NCBI RefSeq assembly: GCF_022695985.1 | Contig: NZ_JAAPBF010000026.1 | Coordinates: 1 to 58,216 of the forward strand | Source: Streptomyces sp. NP-1717 | Lineage (GTDB): Bacteria > Actinomycetota > Actinomycetes > Streptomycetales > Streptomycetaceae | Direction: 5' to 3' | DNA: 58,216 nt | Part shown: positions 34,260 to 43,032 of the stretch, one piece after another | Numbering within the stretch: the first letter of the stretch is position 1 | How the letters are laid out: the number at the start of each line of letters is the position of its first letter | Made by a program: the position numbers and the translations under genes | Notes under the pieces: model-generated | Database searches by the model: none | What the model was told of the DNA's origin: nothing | The model's input: only the letters and a program-made list of their open reading frames with translations

Positions 34260-36146
34260 TCACCTGCCCTCCGCACTTCCGAGGACCAGAGTCATGGTCT
34301 GCTCTTTACCTCCGCGGATCAGGGTCAGGTCCAGCTCGTCACCGGGGCGGTGCGAACGGATCTTCACGATCAGCTCCTCGCCGCTGTGCACGCGCTGGCC
34401 GTCCACCTCGGTGATGATGTCGCCGGTCCTGATGCCCGCCTTCGCGGCCGGGCCGCCTTCCTCCACGGCCGGTCCGCCCTCGGCGCTCTTGGCGCCGACC
34501 TTGGCGCCGTCGCCCGTGTACTCCATGTCGAGCGTGACACCGATCACGGGGTGCGACGCCTTGCCCGTGTTGATCAGCTCCTCGGCGACGCGCTTGCCCT
34601 GGTTGATCGGTATGGCGAAGCCGAGCCCGATGGAGCCGGCCTGGGCTCCGTCCGGCGCGCCGCCGCCGTCCGCGCCGCGGATCGCGCTGTTGATGCCGAT
34701 GACCTGTGCCTTGGAATTCACCAGCGGGCCACCGGAGTTGCCGGGGTTGATCGGCGCGTCGGTCTGGAGGGCGTCGACGTAGCTGATGTCGCTTCCGTCG
34801 CCCTTCTCGCCGCCGGCGGTGATCGGGCGCTCCTTGGCGCTGATGATGCCCGCGGTGACGGTGTTCTGGAGGTCGAAGGGCGCGCCGATGGCCACGACCG
34901 GGTCGCCGACCTGGACGTTGTCGGAGTTGCCGAGGGGCAGCGGCTTGAGCCCGGAGACTCCGGTGACCTTCACCACGGCCAGGTCGTAGCCGCTGTCCTT
35001 GCCGACGAGCTTCGCCTTGGCGGTCTCGCCGCCGCTGAAGGTGATCGAGATGTCGCCGGACTCACCGGCCGGGTCGACGACATGATTGTTCGTCAGGATG
35101 TGGCCCTTGCGGTCCAGGACGAATCCGGTGCCGGTGCCCTGCTCGCCGCCGCCGCTGACATGGAGGGTGACCACGCTCGGCAGGGCGCTGGAGGCGATCC
35201 CGGCGACGCTGTCGGCCGGCCGGCCGCCGCCGTCGGTGCCCGCCTGGGGCAGTTCGACGCTGGTGAGGCCGCCGTTGCGCTCGACGTACGCGCCGACGCC
35301 CCCGCCGATGACGGCGGCGCAGAGCGCGAGTGCCAGGGCGCCGACGAGTCCGACGCCCCGGCGCTTCTTCTTCCGGGAGTCGCCGAGGTCGGGGTAGGCC
35401 AGCGGCTGCTGCTGCCCGGGGGCGCTCCAGGGGTCGTACTGGAGCCACTGGGTGGGCTGCGGCTGCCCGTCCTGGGGCGGGGGAGGCTGCTGGGACCCCG
35501 CCTGCGGGTGCGCGAGAGGCTGCGGGTGGGTCTGCGTCTGCGGCGAGGGCATGGGCTGCGGCATCGGCTGCTGGGCCGCCTGCGCCGGCACGCCGTATCC
35601 GGACGTCTGGTGGGGCTGCGGCTGGGCGTGCGGCTGCGGCTGCGGCTGGCCGGGGGCGGCCGGGCCGGTGTAGTGCTGCGGCGGAATGGGCGTGCCCTGC
35701 GCCGGGGTGGGCACCGGCCGCTGGACCGGCGGCGCGGGCGCCCACGGTCCGGGGCCGCCGTAGGGCGGTGTGCTGTACGGGTCGGGCTCGTGCAGCGGCT
35801 GCGGCCGGCCCTGCGGCTCCGGGGCGGCGCTCACGGCGGCGGGAGCGCGCTCGGGCGGGGCGAGCAGATGGTCATCGGAGTCCCGGTCCGGCTCGGAGGC
35901 CCGCTCCGGGACGCTGTCGAGGGGCTCGCCGTGGGCCCGCCGTCCTTCGGCCGCTTCCGGGGCGGCCGGTTCGGGAACGGACGCGCCGCCGGCACCCGGG
36001 GGGACTTCGTCGGTGACCGGCGACGGTTCCGTCGTCTCCTCCGTGTTCCGGCGCTGCGCCTCGTCGGGCTCCGGCGGTATCGCGCGTCCCGATGCCGGGC
36101 GGCTCCACCACTTCGCCTTGGGTCCGGTGGGCTTCCCGTCGTCCAT
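34260..36146 (-). CDS. htrA: HtrA/DegP-type serine protease with PDZ domain
   Basis: 628 residues. The first about 270 residues are cytoplasmic, Pro/Gln/Glu-rich and low in complexity; one membrane helix follows (GLVGALALALCAAVIGGGVGAYVE). The chymotrypsin-fold domain has His in TNNHVV, Asp in YDLAVVKV and Ser in GNSGGPLV; a PDZ domain follows (GIRTGDIITEVDGQRV). HtrA degrades misfolded envelope proteins and in M. tuberculosis acts with SigE/RseA. ATG 36146 has GGGGAG upstream; the frame to 36188 is discarded. Located downstream of the anti-sigma gene. Confidence 0.94.
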   Translation of the reverse strand: MDDGKPTGPKAKWWSRPASGRAIPPEPDEAQRRNTEETTEPSPVTDEVPPGAGGASVPEPAAPEAAEGRRAHGEPLDSVPERASEPDRDSDDHLLAPPERAPAAVSAAPEPQGRPQPLHEPDPYSTPPYGGPGPWAPAPPVQRPVPTPAQGTPIPPQHYTGPAAPGQPQPQPHAQPQPHQTSGYGVPAQAAQQPMPQPMPSPQTQTHPQPLAHPQAGSQQPPPPQDGQPQPTQWLQYDPWSAPGQQQPLAYPDLGDSRKKKRRGVGLVGALALALCAAVIGGGVGAYVERNGGLTSVELPQAGTDGGGRPADSVAGIASSALPSVVTLHVSGGGEQGTGTGFVLDRKGHILTNNHVVDPAGESGDISITFSGGETAKAKLVGKDSGYDLAVVKVTGVSGLKPLPLGNSDNVQVGDPVVAIGAPFDLQNTVTAGIISAKERPITAGGEKGDGSDISYVDALQTDAPINPGNSGGPLVNSKAQVIGINSAIRGADGGGAPDGAQAGSIGLGFAIPINQGKRVAEELINTGKASHPVIGVTLDMEYTGDGAKVGAKSAEGGPAVEEGGPAAKAGIRTGDIITEVDGQRVHSGEELIVKIRSHRPGDELDLTLIRGGKEQTMTLVLGSAEGR

Positions 36147-36236
36147 GCTCTCCCCGCACCTGCCTCGTCCGTGCCCCGACAAGGGCACCCGTGCAGGGAT
36201 TCAACCAGGTTTACGAATGTCCGCGCAGGGACCCCG

Positions 36237-37121
36237 TCACCGAGGCCGCGAAAGCGGCACGCCGGACTGCGTGGGCGCGGCGAGGTGGGTGGGGTCGGGC
36301 GTGGCGGTGGGTGTGGTCAGTCCGGGGTTCGCCGCCAGCTGGAACGCCGTGCCCGTGGGACGTATCAACGGCGCCGCCGGGAAGTGGTTGAGAACCGCCG
36401 ACTGGAACGGGTGGGGGGTGAACGGCGCCGGCGTCGTGCCCGGAGCGAGTACGCGCGCGTTGTCGACCGACTGGGGAAGAATGGCCCCCTGCTCGCCGCC
36501 CTGCCTGCCCCGTGTGCCGCTGCCGGGCGGTGTGGTGGCCCTGGTCAGCGGTGTGATGGTGTTGCCGCCGGCTCCGCGCGCGGCCGTGTCGGCCGTGGCG
36601 CCCATGGGCAGCGCGCCGCCCAGCGCCATCGCGGCGAACGACACCGCGCTCGCGGCGGCGAAGGCGAACCTCCGGCCGCGCCAGGGTGAGCGCTCGGCCT
36701 CCGCGCGCCCCACCTCGTGGATCCTGAAGCCCGCGCCGGAGCCGGAGCGACCGCCGCGCAGGGGGGAGGCGTGGGCGCCGGCCGGGTCGTATCCGAAAGC
36801 GTCGCTCCGTACGCCGAAGACACCGCCGCCGAACGCCGATCCGTCGAACGGGCCGGGGGTCCCGTCCCCGTCCCGCTCGGACGATCCACCGGGCAGACCC
36901 TGGAGCCGGGCGAGAAACCCTTCGGACAGCGGCGGCGGCGCCGACTGCGCGAACGCGTTCTTCAGCCTGCGCTGGGCGTCGGCCTCCGCCTTGCACTTGG
37001 CGCAGGTCGCGAGGTGCGCCAGCACACGCTCCCGGGCGTCGTGACCGAGCTCCCCGTCCACCAGGGCGGCGAGCCGGTCCCCCAGGTGCTGCTCCGCGGG
37101 GGTCGGTCCTGTTCCACTCAC
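36237..37121 (-). CDS. Anti-sigma factor with zinc-finger (HxxxCxxC) domain
   Basis: 294 residues. The N-terminal anti-sigma domain carries HLATCAKC (the ZAS/zf-HC2 signature) after [18 protein letters not shown] linker, one membrane helix ([21 protein letters not shown]) and an extracytoplasmic Pro/Thr-rich tail follow. It would hold the adjacent ECF sigma factor until envelope stress triggers release. GTG 37121 overlaps the sigma stop codon by four bases (GTGA), so translation is coupled. Equivalent to RseA (Rv1222). Confidence 0.9.
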   Translation of the reverse strand: MSGTGPTPAEQHLGDRLAALVDGELGHDARERVLAHLATCAKCKAEADAQRRLKNAFAQSAPPPLSEGFLARLQGLPGGSSERDGDGTPGPFDGSAFGGGVFGVRSDAFGYDPAGAHASPLRGGRSGSGAGFRIHEVGRAEAERSPWRGRRFAFAAASAVSFAAMALGGALPMGATADTAARGAGGNTITPLTRATTPPGSGTRGRQGGEQGAILPQSVDNARVLAPGTTPAPFTPHPFQSAVLNHFPAAPLIRPTGTAFQLAANPGLTTPTATPDPTHLAAPTQSGVPLSRPR

Positions 37122-37876
37122 GCGACTCCGCCCTCCCCGGCCACGCCCGCGAACGTGCGCTGCTCGGCCCGAGCCTCGGGAGAACGGTGCGAGAGGGCCT
37201 TGCGCAGGTGGGAGCGGCCGCGGTGGATCCGGCTGCGCACCGTGCCGAGCTTCACGCCGAGGGTGGCGGCGATCTCCTCGTACGACAGTCCTTCGATGTC
37301 GCACAGGACGACCGCGGCCCGGAATTCGGGGGCGAGGGTGTCCAGAGCCTGCTGCACGTCCGCGTCGAAGTGGGTGTCGTGGAAGACCTGCTGCGGTGAG
37401 GGCTCACGGCTGGGGAGGCGCTCCGCCGCGTCGTCACCGAGCGCGTCGAAACGGATCCGCTGCTTGCGGCGGACCATGTCCAGGAAGAGATTGGTGGTGA
37501 TGCGGTGGAGCCAGCCCTCGAACGTGCCGGGCGTGTACGTCGACAGGGACCTGAAGACCCGGACGAAGACTTCCTGGGTCAGATCCTCGGCGTCGTGCTG
37601 GTTGCCCGTGAGACGGTACGCCAGGCGGTACACGCGGGCGCTGTGCGTGCTGACGATCTCCTCCCAGGTGGGAGGCGTCCACGCCTGCGATTCCGCATCC
37701 GATGCGAAGGTCGCCGTAACTGCGGAGTCGGTCGAGCGAGAACGGTCAGCGAAGTTGGTCACGGATTTCGGCTCACCGGCCGACCTGAGAAAGCGCTTGA
37801 ACGCTCCTCCCCGATCCGCAGGCGCAGCCGCACCTCCCCTATCGACTCTGGTGGTGTCCAGCGGAGCACCTACCAT
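37118..37876 (-). CDS. sigE: ECF RNA polymerase sigma factor, SigE (M. tuberculosis)-like
   Basis: 252 residues from ATG 37876 ([10 protein letters not shown]). Region 2 has [35 protein letters not shown] and [15 protein letters not shown]; region 4 has [29 protein letters not shown] lies 5 nt before this ATG; an in-frame ATG at 37948 gives a 24-residue longer form and is nearer the promoter. An ECF-type promoter upstream (37969-37994) implies autoregulation. It controls envelope stress with the coupled anti-sigma and HtrA. Not the Streptomyces sigma-E of the cseABC operon. Start choice is the main doubt. Confidence 0.9.
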   Translation of the reverse strand: MVGAPLDTTRVDRGGAAAPADRGGAFKRFLRSAGEPKSVTNFADRSRSTDSAVTATFASDAESQAWTPPTWEEIVSTHSARVYRLAYRLTGNQHDAEDLTQEVFVRVFRSLSTYTPGTFEGWLHRITTNLFLDMVRRKQRIRFDALGDDAAERLPSREPSPQQVFHDTHFDADVQQALDTLAPEFRAAVVLCDIEGLSYEEIAATLGVKLGTVRSRIHRGRSHLRKALSHRSPEARAEQRTFAGVAGEGGVA

Positions 37877-37968
37877 AGCTACCTCGCCCGTTAGCTCCGG
37901 ATAAGAATCTTTGCCTGAATTTGCGCCTGGTCCCAGGTCTTCATCCATGTGTTCCCCCACCCCTTCAT

Positions 37969-37994
37969 AACGCCCGGTCCCATCAGCGGGTTCC
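37969..37994 (-). promoter_or_regulatory. ECF-type autoregulatory promoter of sigE
   Basis: Minus-strand GGAAC (37990-37994), 17-nt spacer, CGTT (37969-37972): matches the general ECF consensus GGAAC-N16-17-CGTT, which the SigE group uses. Transcription would start near 37962, only about 14 nt before ATG 37948. Confidence 0.65.
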
Positions 37995-38018
37995 CGAGTC
38001 CAGCGGATACAGTCACCG

Positions 38019-38684
38019 GTGCGCCAACTACGGGGACAGGAGAGGGTCATTACCGCCAACCGGCAGACAAGCTGGGCGTTCGCCGACGCTTTTGTCGCCG
38101 AGGACGAGGCACTGCGCTGGGCCCGCGACAGGGCCCGGGACATGGGGCTCCGCTCCGTGTCACCGGGCACGGGCGCCGCGCTTCGTCTGCTTGCCGCCAC
38201 GGCGGACGCCAAGGCGGTCGCGGAGATCGGTACGGGTACCGGGGTCTCCGGGATCTATCTCCTCAACGGAATGCGGCCCGACGGCGTACTGACCACGGTC
38301 GACACCGAACCCGAGCGGCAGCAGTTCGCCCGCGAGGCGTTCCGCGCGGCCGGGTTCACCAACAACCGCGCGCGGTTCATTCCCGGCCGGGCCCGCGACG
38401 TGCTTCCCCGGCTCGCCGACGGCGGGTACGACCTCGTCTTCTGCGACGGTGACCGGCTGGAGTGCCTGGACTATCTCGCTGAATCGTTGCGCCTGCTGCG
38501 GCCCGGCGGGCTGGTGTGCTTCGAGGGTGTCTTCGCCGACGGCCGTACGGTCGACTCGGCGGCGCAGCCGCACGAGGTGCTCCGGCTGCGGGAGCTGCTG
38601 CGCACGGTCCGTGAGATGCAGGACGAGCTGCTGCCGTCACTGCTGCCGGTGGGCGACGGGCTGCTCTGCGCCGTACGCCGCTGA
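38019..38684 (+). CDS. O-methyltransferase (class I SAM-dependent)
   Basis: 221 residues in the frame from GTG 38019. The SAM-binding strand [16 protein letters not shown], acidic [11 protein letters not shown] and DLVFCDGDR define the class I caffeoyl-CoA/catechol O-methyltransferase-like fold. The substrate is unknown. The first ten codons look non-coding and a strong AGGAG lies 6 nt before ATT 38049, so translation may really start at that ATT ([11 protein letters not shown]). Divergent from sigE, as Rv1220c is in M. tuberculosis. It ends at a shared hairpin. Confidence 0.87.
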   Translation: MRQLRGQERVITANRQTSWAFADAFVAEDEALRWARDRARDMGLRSVSPGTGAALRLLAATADAKAVAEIGTGTGVSGIYLLNGMRPDGVLTTVDTEPERQQFAREAFRAAGFTNNRARFIPGRARDVLPRLADGGYDLVFCDGDRLECLDYLAESLRLLRPGGLVCFEGVFADGRTVDSAAQPHEVLRLRELLRTVREMQDELLPSLLPVGDGLLCAVRR

Positions 38685-38757
38685 CCGGCCGGGCCGCGTC
38701 CCCGAGCTCCGGCCCCGCTCCGCGAGTCCGGCCCCGGCGGGCCGGCGACCGCATGAA

Positions 38758-38795
38758 GCCGCCCCGCCGCGGAGGTGTGTCCGTGGCGGGGCGGC
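38758..38795. terminator. Bidirectional hairpin terminator
   Basis: 11-bp GC-only stem (38758-38768 with 38785-38795) plus inner CGG/CCG pairing between the converging methyltransferase and DUF3117 genes. Confidence 0.75.
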
Positions 38796-38817
38796 ATGAG
38801 TGCGCGTTCTGTCCGCG

Positions 38818-38985
38818 TCAGCCGACGACCTTCTTCAGGGCGTCGCCCAGCGCATCCGCCTCGTCGGGGGTCAGCTCGACGACCAGCCGACCGCCGCCTT
38901 CGAGCGGAACGCGCATGACGATGCCCCGCCCCTCCTTGGTCACCTCGAGCGGGCCGTCGCCCGTCCGCGGCTTCATGGCCGCCAT
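38818..38985 (-). CDS. DUF3117 small conserved protein
   Basis: 55 residues, MAAMKPRTGDGPLEVTKEGR at the start and LTPDEADALGDALKKVVG at the end. This is the actinobacterial DUF3117 family, highly conserved and of unknown function. ATG 38985 is preceded by GGAAGGGGAAC. It was too short for a general ORF scan but is unambiguous. Corresponds to Rv1211, next to tagA as in M. tuberculosis apart from an inserted enoyl-CoA hydratase. Confidence 0.92.
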   Translation of the reverse strand: MAAMKPRTGDGPLEVTKEGRGIVMRVPLEGGGRLVVELTPDEADALGDALKKVVG

Positions 38986-39309
38986 GCTCGTTCCCCTTCC
39001 TGAAACCAGCTCATCGCAGCCGGCGGCCCCATGACAGGCGCTGTGTCACCGGCATCGAACACATTGCTTCCAGGCCATTATCCCGCATGGCGGGACCCGA
39101 TGACCAACATCGGACGGCATCGCTTGCGCAACGCGCTCTCTCAAAACGACTCAATTCGGCGATCCGCCTGCGATACTGCGCCGCCGTTCACGGCCGCGCG
39201 GCCGTGGATTGTTTGACGCAGGTCACATGCCGGCCTGCGGTGATCTCCGCCATGCTGGGGCCGGACAGGACAGCGGACAGGCAGTCAGATTCGCAGAGGA
39301 GATCCGATC
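38986..39309. other. Divergent intergenic region (DUF3117 / enoyl-CoA hydratase)
   Basis: 324 nt without a supported gene. It holds the candidate DUF3117 promoter and a TCCCGC-ATG-GCGGGA inverted repeat overlapping its -10 (39081-39095). No convincing promoter was seen for the plus-strand gene. Confidence 0.5.
39077..39107 (-). promoter_or_regulatory. Candidate housekeeping promoter for the DUF3117 gene
   Basis: Minus strand TTGGTC (39102-39107), 19-nt spacer, GATAAT (39077-39082), about 90 nt before the ATG. An inverted repeat TCCCGC-ATG-GCGGGA covers the -10. The spacer is longer than ideal. Confidence 0.35.
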
Positions 39310-40110
39310 ATGGCCGACACGGTGCTGTACGAGGTGAGCGACGGGCTCGCGACCGTCACGATCAACCGGCCCGAGGCCATGAACGCGCTGAACGTCGCGG
39401 CGAAGGTCGCTCTGCGGGACGCGCTGCGTACCGCCGCCGACGACTCCGCCGTACGGGCCGTGCTCCTCACCGCCACCGGGCGGGCCTTCTGTGTGGGACA
39501 GGACCTGAAGGAGCACGTCGCCCTGCTGGCGGCTGACGCCGCCGACGGCAGCGGCGGGACCATGAGCACCGTGCGCGAGCACTACAACCCCATCGTGCGG
39601 GCCCTGACCGAGATGCCGAAGCCGGTCGTCGCCGGGGTCAACGGGGTCGCGGCGGGGGCGGGCCTCGGTTTCGCGCTCGCCTGCGACTACCGGGTCGTCG
39701 CCGACACGGCCTCCTTCAACACCTCGTTCGCGGGCGTGGCGCTGACGGCCGACTCCGGCGTGTCGTGGACACTGCCCCGGCTGATCGGACAGAGCAGGGC
39801 GGCCGATCTGCTGATGTTCCCGCGGTCGATCACGGCGGAGCGGGCGCTGGAGCTGGGGATCGTCAACAAGCTGGTGCCGGCGGCCGATCTCGCGGCCGAG
39901 GCGGCGACGGTCGCGCGCACCCTCGCACAGGGCCCCACGCTGGCGTACGCGGCGCTGAAGGAGTCCCTGGCCTACGGCGCCGGCCACTCGCTGGCCGAGA
40001 CGCTGGAGAAGGAGGGCGAACTCCAGAACCGGGCGGGCGCGTCGCAGGACCACGGCATCGCGGTCCAGTCCTTCCTCGACAAGGAGAAGCCCCGCTACGT
40101 GGGCCGCTGA
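39310..40110 (+). CDS. Enoyl-CoA hydratase/isomerase family protein (PaaG-like)
   Basis: 266 residues of the crotonase fold: TINRPEAMNALN, oxyanion-hole strands RAFCVGQDLKEH and VNGVAAGAGLGFALACDYRV, and C-terminal QSFLDKEKPRY. PaaG isomerises ring-opened phenylacetyl-CoA; general enoyl-CoA hydration is the alternative, and no other paa gene is nearby. ATG 39310 has GAGGAG upstream. Convergent with tagA. Confidence 0.85.
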   Translation: MADTVLYEVSDGLATVTINRPEAMNALNVAAKVALRDALRTAADDSAVRAVLLTATGRAFCVGQDLKEHVALLAADAADGSGGTMSTVREHYNPIVRALTEMPKPVVAGVNGVAAGAGLGFALACDYRVVADTASFNTSFAGVALTADSGVSWTLPRLIGQSRAADLLMFPRSITAERALELGIVNKLVPAADLAAEAATVARTLAQGPTLAYAALKESLAYGAGHSLAETLEKEGELQNRAGASQDHGIAVQSFLDKEKPRYVGR

Positions 40111-40125
40111 GGCGCCTGTCCCGCC

Positions 40126-40722
40126 TCAGCCCGCGTTGAGCTGTCCGCGGACGAGGCATTCGGCCAGGTGGTCGTCGACCAGGCCGCACGCCTGCATCAG
40201 GGCGTACGCCGTCGTCGGGCCGACGAACCGGATGCCGCGCTTCTTGAGCGCCTTGGCCAGCGCGGTCGATTCGTCGGTGACCGCCGGGACGTCCCCGGTC
40301 GTCTTCGGCACCGGGCGGGTCGCCGGGTCGGGGGCGTAGGACCAGATGAGGGCGTCCAGCTCGCCGTCGGACCAGCCGGCCAGCTCGCGCGCGTTGGCGA
40401 GCGTGGCGTCGATCTTGGCGCGGTTGCGGATGATGCCCTCGTCGGTCAGCAGCCGGGCGGCGTCCGCGTCGGTGAACGCGGCGACCGCCGGGATGTGGAA
40501 TCCGGCGAAGGCCCGGCGGAAGCCCTCGCGGCGGCGCAGGATCGTGATCCAGGAGAGGCCCGACTGGAACGCCTCCAGGCACAGCCGCTCGAAGAGCGCG
40601 TCGTCGCCGTGGACGGGGCGGCCCCACTCCTCGTCGTGGTACGTGATGTAGTCCTCGGTCGACAGGCCCCAGGGACAGCGCAGCTCGCCGTCCGGTCCCG
40701 CCACCGCGCCGCCGTCGGTCAC
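40126..40722 (-). CDS. tagA: DNA-3-methyladenine glycosylase I
   Basis: 198 residues. Family signatures: CPWGLSTEDYITYHDEEWG (Zn-binding Cys and the conserved Glu-Glu-Trp), LFERLCLEAFQSGLSWITIL and FVGPTTAYALMQACGLVDDH. It excises 3-methyladenine from alkylated DNA. GTG 40722 overlaps the stop of the upstream DivIVA-like gene by four bases. Matches Rv1210. Confidence 0.93.
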   Translation of the reverse strand: MTDGGAVAGPDGELRCPWGLSTEDYITYHDEEWGRPVHGDDALFERLCLEAFQSGLSWITILRRREGFRRAFAGFHIPAVAAFTDADAARLLTDEGIIRNRAKIDATLANARELAGWSDGELDALIWSYAPDPATRPVPKTTGDVPAVTDESTALAKALKKRGIRFVGPTTAYALMQACGLVDDHLAECLVRGQLNAG

Positions 40723-41072
40723 CGCAGGTCCTCCGTGCCCGGGTTCTTGAAGAGGTCGGGCCGGGCGACCGCCGTCGCCTGGGCGCCCGCGAGACTGGAC
40801 TCCAGCTCGGCGATCCGGGAGTCGCGCTCGGCCAGCTCGGCTCCGAGCCTGGCGAGCACCTCGTCCACGTCGGCCATCCGGTAGCCGCGGGGCGCGACCG
40901 GCAGCCGCAGGGCCTCGATGTCGGCCCGGCCCACCGGGCGTGTCGCGGGCAGCGGGTCCACGAGCTGTTCGGGCGCGGACTCCGGCAGCACCTCGCGGTC
41001 GCCGCCGCCCACGACCGCGAGGGTGACGGCGGCGACCACCACGACCATGGCGACGAGCAAGAACAAGAACAC
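40719..41072 (-). CDS. Membrane-anchored DivIVA-domain protein (Rv1209-like)
   Basis: 117 residues. One N-terminal membrane helix (LFLLVAMVVVVAAVTLAVVGGG) precedes a short DivIVA-type motif (RGYRMADVDEVLARLGAELAERDSRIAELESSL) that forms a coiled coil. DivIVA-like proteins sense membrane curvature at poles or septa. GTG 41072 has GGGGAG upstream. Translationally coupled to tagA. Its role is inferred from the family. Confidence 0.83.
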   Translation of the reverse strand: MFLFLLVAMVVVVAAVTLAVVGGGDREVLPESAPEQLVDPLPATRPVGRADIEALRLPVAPRGYRMADVDEVLARLGAELAERDSRIAELESSLAGAQATAVARPDLFKNPGTEDLR

Positions 41073-41243
41073 GTGCTTCTCCCCGGGGCAGGAAAACGTC
41101 CGGTGCCGATCGTGCCATGCGGCGGTGACAGTTAGGGTCGGTCGGTCGGGTCCGAGCCGGGGGTGGGCCCGGCGGGACTTTGAAGACAGGCCCTAAGGTC
41201 GGCGGCGACGGAACGGGCGGCGGAAACGGGTGGTGACCAGGGG

Positions 41244-42116
41244 ATGAGCAGCGGCACTCTGCGGCTGGGGCGGCGCGAGTTCGACGCGTACGAACCGGTG
41301 ATCATGGCCATCGTCAACCGGACGCCGGACTCCTTCTACGACCGGGGCGCGACCTTCCGCGACCAGCCCGCGCTCGACCGGGTGGAGCGGGCGGTGTCCG
41401 AGGGCGCCGCCATCATCGACATCGGCGGTGTGAAGGCGGGGCCGGGCGACGAGGTGACGGCACGGGAGGAGGCGCGCCGCACGGTCGGTTTCGTCGCCGA
41501 GGTCCGCAGGCGGTATCCGGACGTGGTGATCAGCGTCGACACCTGGCGGCACGAGGTCGGTGAGGCCGTCTGCGAGGCGGGCGCCGATGTGCTCAACGAC
41601 GCCTGGGGCGGGGTGGATCCGGCGCTCGCCGAGGTCGCGGCCCGGTACGGCGCGGGCCTGGTCTGTACGCACGCGGGCGGGGCCGAGCCCCGGACCCGGC
41701 CGCACCGGATCGCGTACGACGACGTGCTCGCGGACATTCTCCGGGTGACGCTCGGGCTGGCCGAGCGGGCGGTGGAGCTGGGCGTCCGCCGGGACGCGAT
41801 CATGATCGATCCGGGGCACGACTTCGGCAAGAACACCCGGCATTCGCTGGAGGCGACCCGCAGGCTCGGTGAGATGGCCGGAACCGGCTGGCCGGTGCTC
41901 GTCTCGCTGTCCAACAAGGACTTCGTCGGCGAGACCCTCGACAAGCCGGTGAAGGAGCGGCTGATCGGCACGCTCGCGACGACGGCTGTCTCGGCGTGGC
42001 TCGGCGCGCGGATCTACCGCGTGCACGAGGTCGCCGAGACGAAGCAGGTGCTGGACATGGTGGCGTCCATCGCGGGCCACCGGCCCCCGGCGGTGGCCCG
42101 CCGGGGGCTTGCCTGA
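41244..42116 (+). CDS. Dihydropteroate synthase paralogue (FolP2-like)
   Basis: 290-residue TIM barrel: AIVNRTPDSFYDRG, DTWRHEV, VLNDAWGG, IDPGHDFGK, SLSNKDFVG and YRVHEV mark the pterin pocket (Asn, Asp, Asn, Asp, Lys, Arg/His). The loop that normally reads STRPG reads KAGPG, losing the Thr-Arg pair. M. tuberculosis FolP2 (Rv1207) in the same gene order lacks DHPS activity, so this protein may act on another substrate. ATG 41244 with a weak ribosome site. Confidence 0.87.
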   Translation: MSSGTLRLGRREFDAYEPVIMAIVNRTPDSFYDRGATFRDQPALDRVERAVSEGAAIIDIGGVKAGPGDEVTAREEARRTVGFVAEVRRRYPDVVISVDTWRHEVGEAVCEAGADVLNDAWGGVDPALAEVAARYGAGLVCTHAGGAEPRTRPHRIAYDDVLADILRVTLGLAERAVELGVRRDAIMIDPGHDFGKNTRHSLEATRRLGEMAGTGWPVLVSLSNKDFVGETLDKPVKERLIGTLATTAVSAWLGARIYRVHEVAETKQVLDMVASIAGHRPPAVARRGLA

Positions 42117-42137
42117 CCGCCGGCCCCGCGGACGCCG

Positions 42138-42887
42138 CTACTTGCCGGTCTCCTTGGTGACCAGCGCCACGGCCTCGTCCACGTCGTCGGTGACATGGAA
42201 CAGCAGCAGGTCCTTCTCGGACGCCTTGCCCTGCGCGACGACCGTGTCCCGCAGCCAGTCGATGAGCCCGGTCCAGTACGCCGTACCGAACAGGACGATC
42301 GGGAAGCGCGTCACCTTGCGCGTCTGGACCAGCGTGAGCGCCTCGAACAGTTCGTCCAGCGTGCCGAGGCCGCCGGGCAGAACGACGAACCCCTGGGCGT
42401 ATTTGACGAACATCGTCTTCCGGACGAAGAAGTAGCGGAAGTTCACACCGATGTCGACGTGCGGGTTGAGCCCCTGCTCGAAGGGCAGCTCGATACCGAG
42501 TCCTACGGAGACGCCCTTCGCCTCCCGCGCGCCCTTGTTCGCCGCTTCCATCGCGCCGGGGCCGCCGCCGGTGATCACCGCGAAACCCGCCTCGACCAGT
42601 GCCCGGCCGATCCGGACGCCCGCGTCGTAGTCCGGTGAGTCGACGGGGGTCCGTGCCGAGCCGAAGACACTGATGGCGCCGGGCAGTTCGGCGAGCGCGC
42701 CGAAGCCCTCCACGAACTCCGACTGGATGCGCATGACCCGCCAGGGGTCGGTGTGCACCCACTCGGAGTCGCCCTCGGTGTCCAGCAGCCGCTGGTCGGT
42801 GGTGCCCGGCTGGACCTGGTCCCGGCGACGCAGCACCGGCCCGAGTCGCTGCGTGTCCGGCTTCCGTGCTTCCTCAGGACTGCCCAT
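42138..42887 (-). CDS. LOG family protein (cytokinin-type nucleoside 5'-monophosphate phosphoribohydrolase)
   Basis: 249 residues. Signatures ITGGGPGAMEAANKGA and LPGGLGTLDELFE are the LOG PGGxGTxxE nucleotide/ribose pocket. LOG enzymes release free bases from cytokinin-type nucleotides; the bacterial role varies. ATG 42887 (MGSPEEARKPDTQRL) selected over the 42947 frame. Corresponds to Rv1205. It converges with the FolP2-like gene. Confidence 0.9.
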   Translation of the reverse strand: MGSPEEARKPDTQRLGPVLRRRDQVQPGTTDQRLLDTEGDSEWVHTDPWRVMRIQSEFVEGFGALAELPGAISVFGSARTPVDSPDYDAGVRIGRALVEAGFAVITGGGPGAMEAANKGAREAKGVSVGLGIELPFEQGLNPHVDIGVNFRYFFVRKTMFVKYAQGFVVLPGGLGTLDELFEALTLVQTRKVTRFPIVLFGTAYWTGLIDWLRDTVVAQGKASEKDLLLFHVTDDVDEAVALVTKETGK

Positions 42888-42962
42888 GGACTGCTCCCTC
42901 CGCTGCTGTGCCAGTTCCCGGCCAGCGTAGATCCATGGAGGTGACAAACGGCGAAATTCCGG

Positions 42963-43021
42963 CGGTCGGTCCGACTCCCCCGCTCCCGGGGGCCGCGTAC
43001 CGGCCGGGTACGGACCGACCG
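42963..43021 (-). terminator. Hairpin between dapE and LOG gene
   Basis: 11-bp perfect arms (42963-42973 with 43011-43021) enclosing a GC-rich inner hairpin, just after the dapE stop on the minus strand. Confidence 0.55.
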
Positions 43022-43032
43022 CCCACGCCTCC

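Noticed and set aside
33612..36689. A 1025-residue plus-strand frame across tatB and htrA
   Set aside because: Its composition is low-complexity and it covers two clear genes on the other strand.
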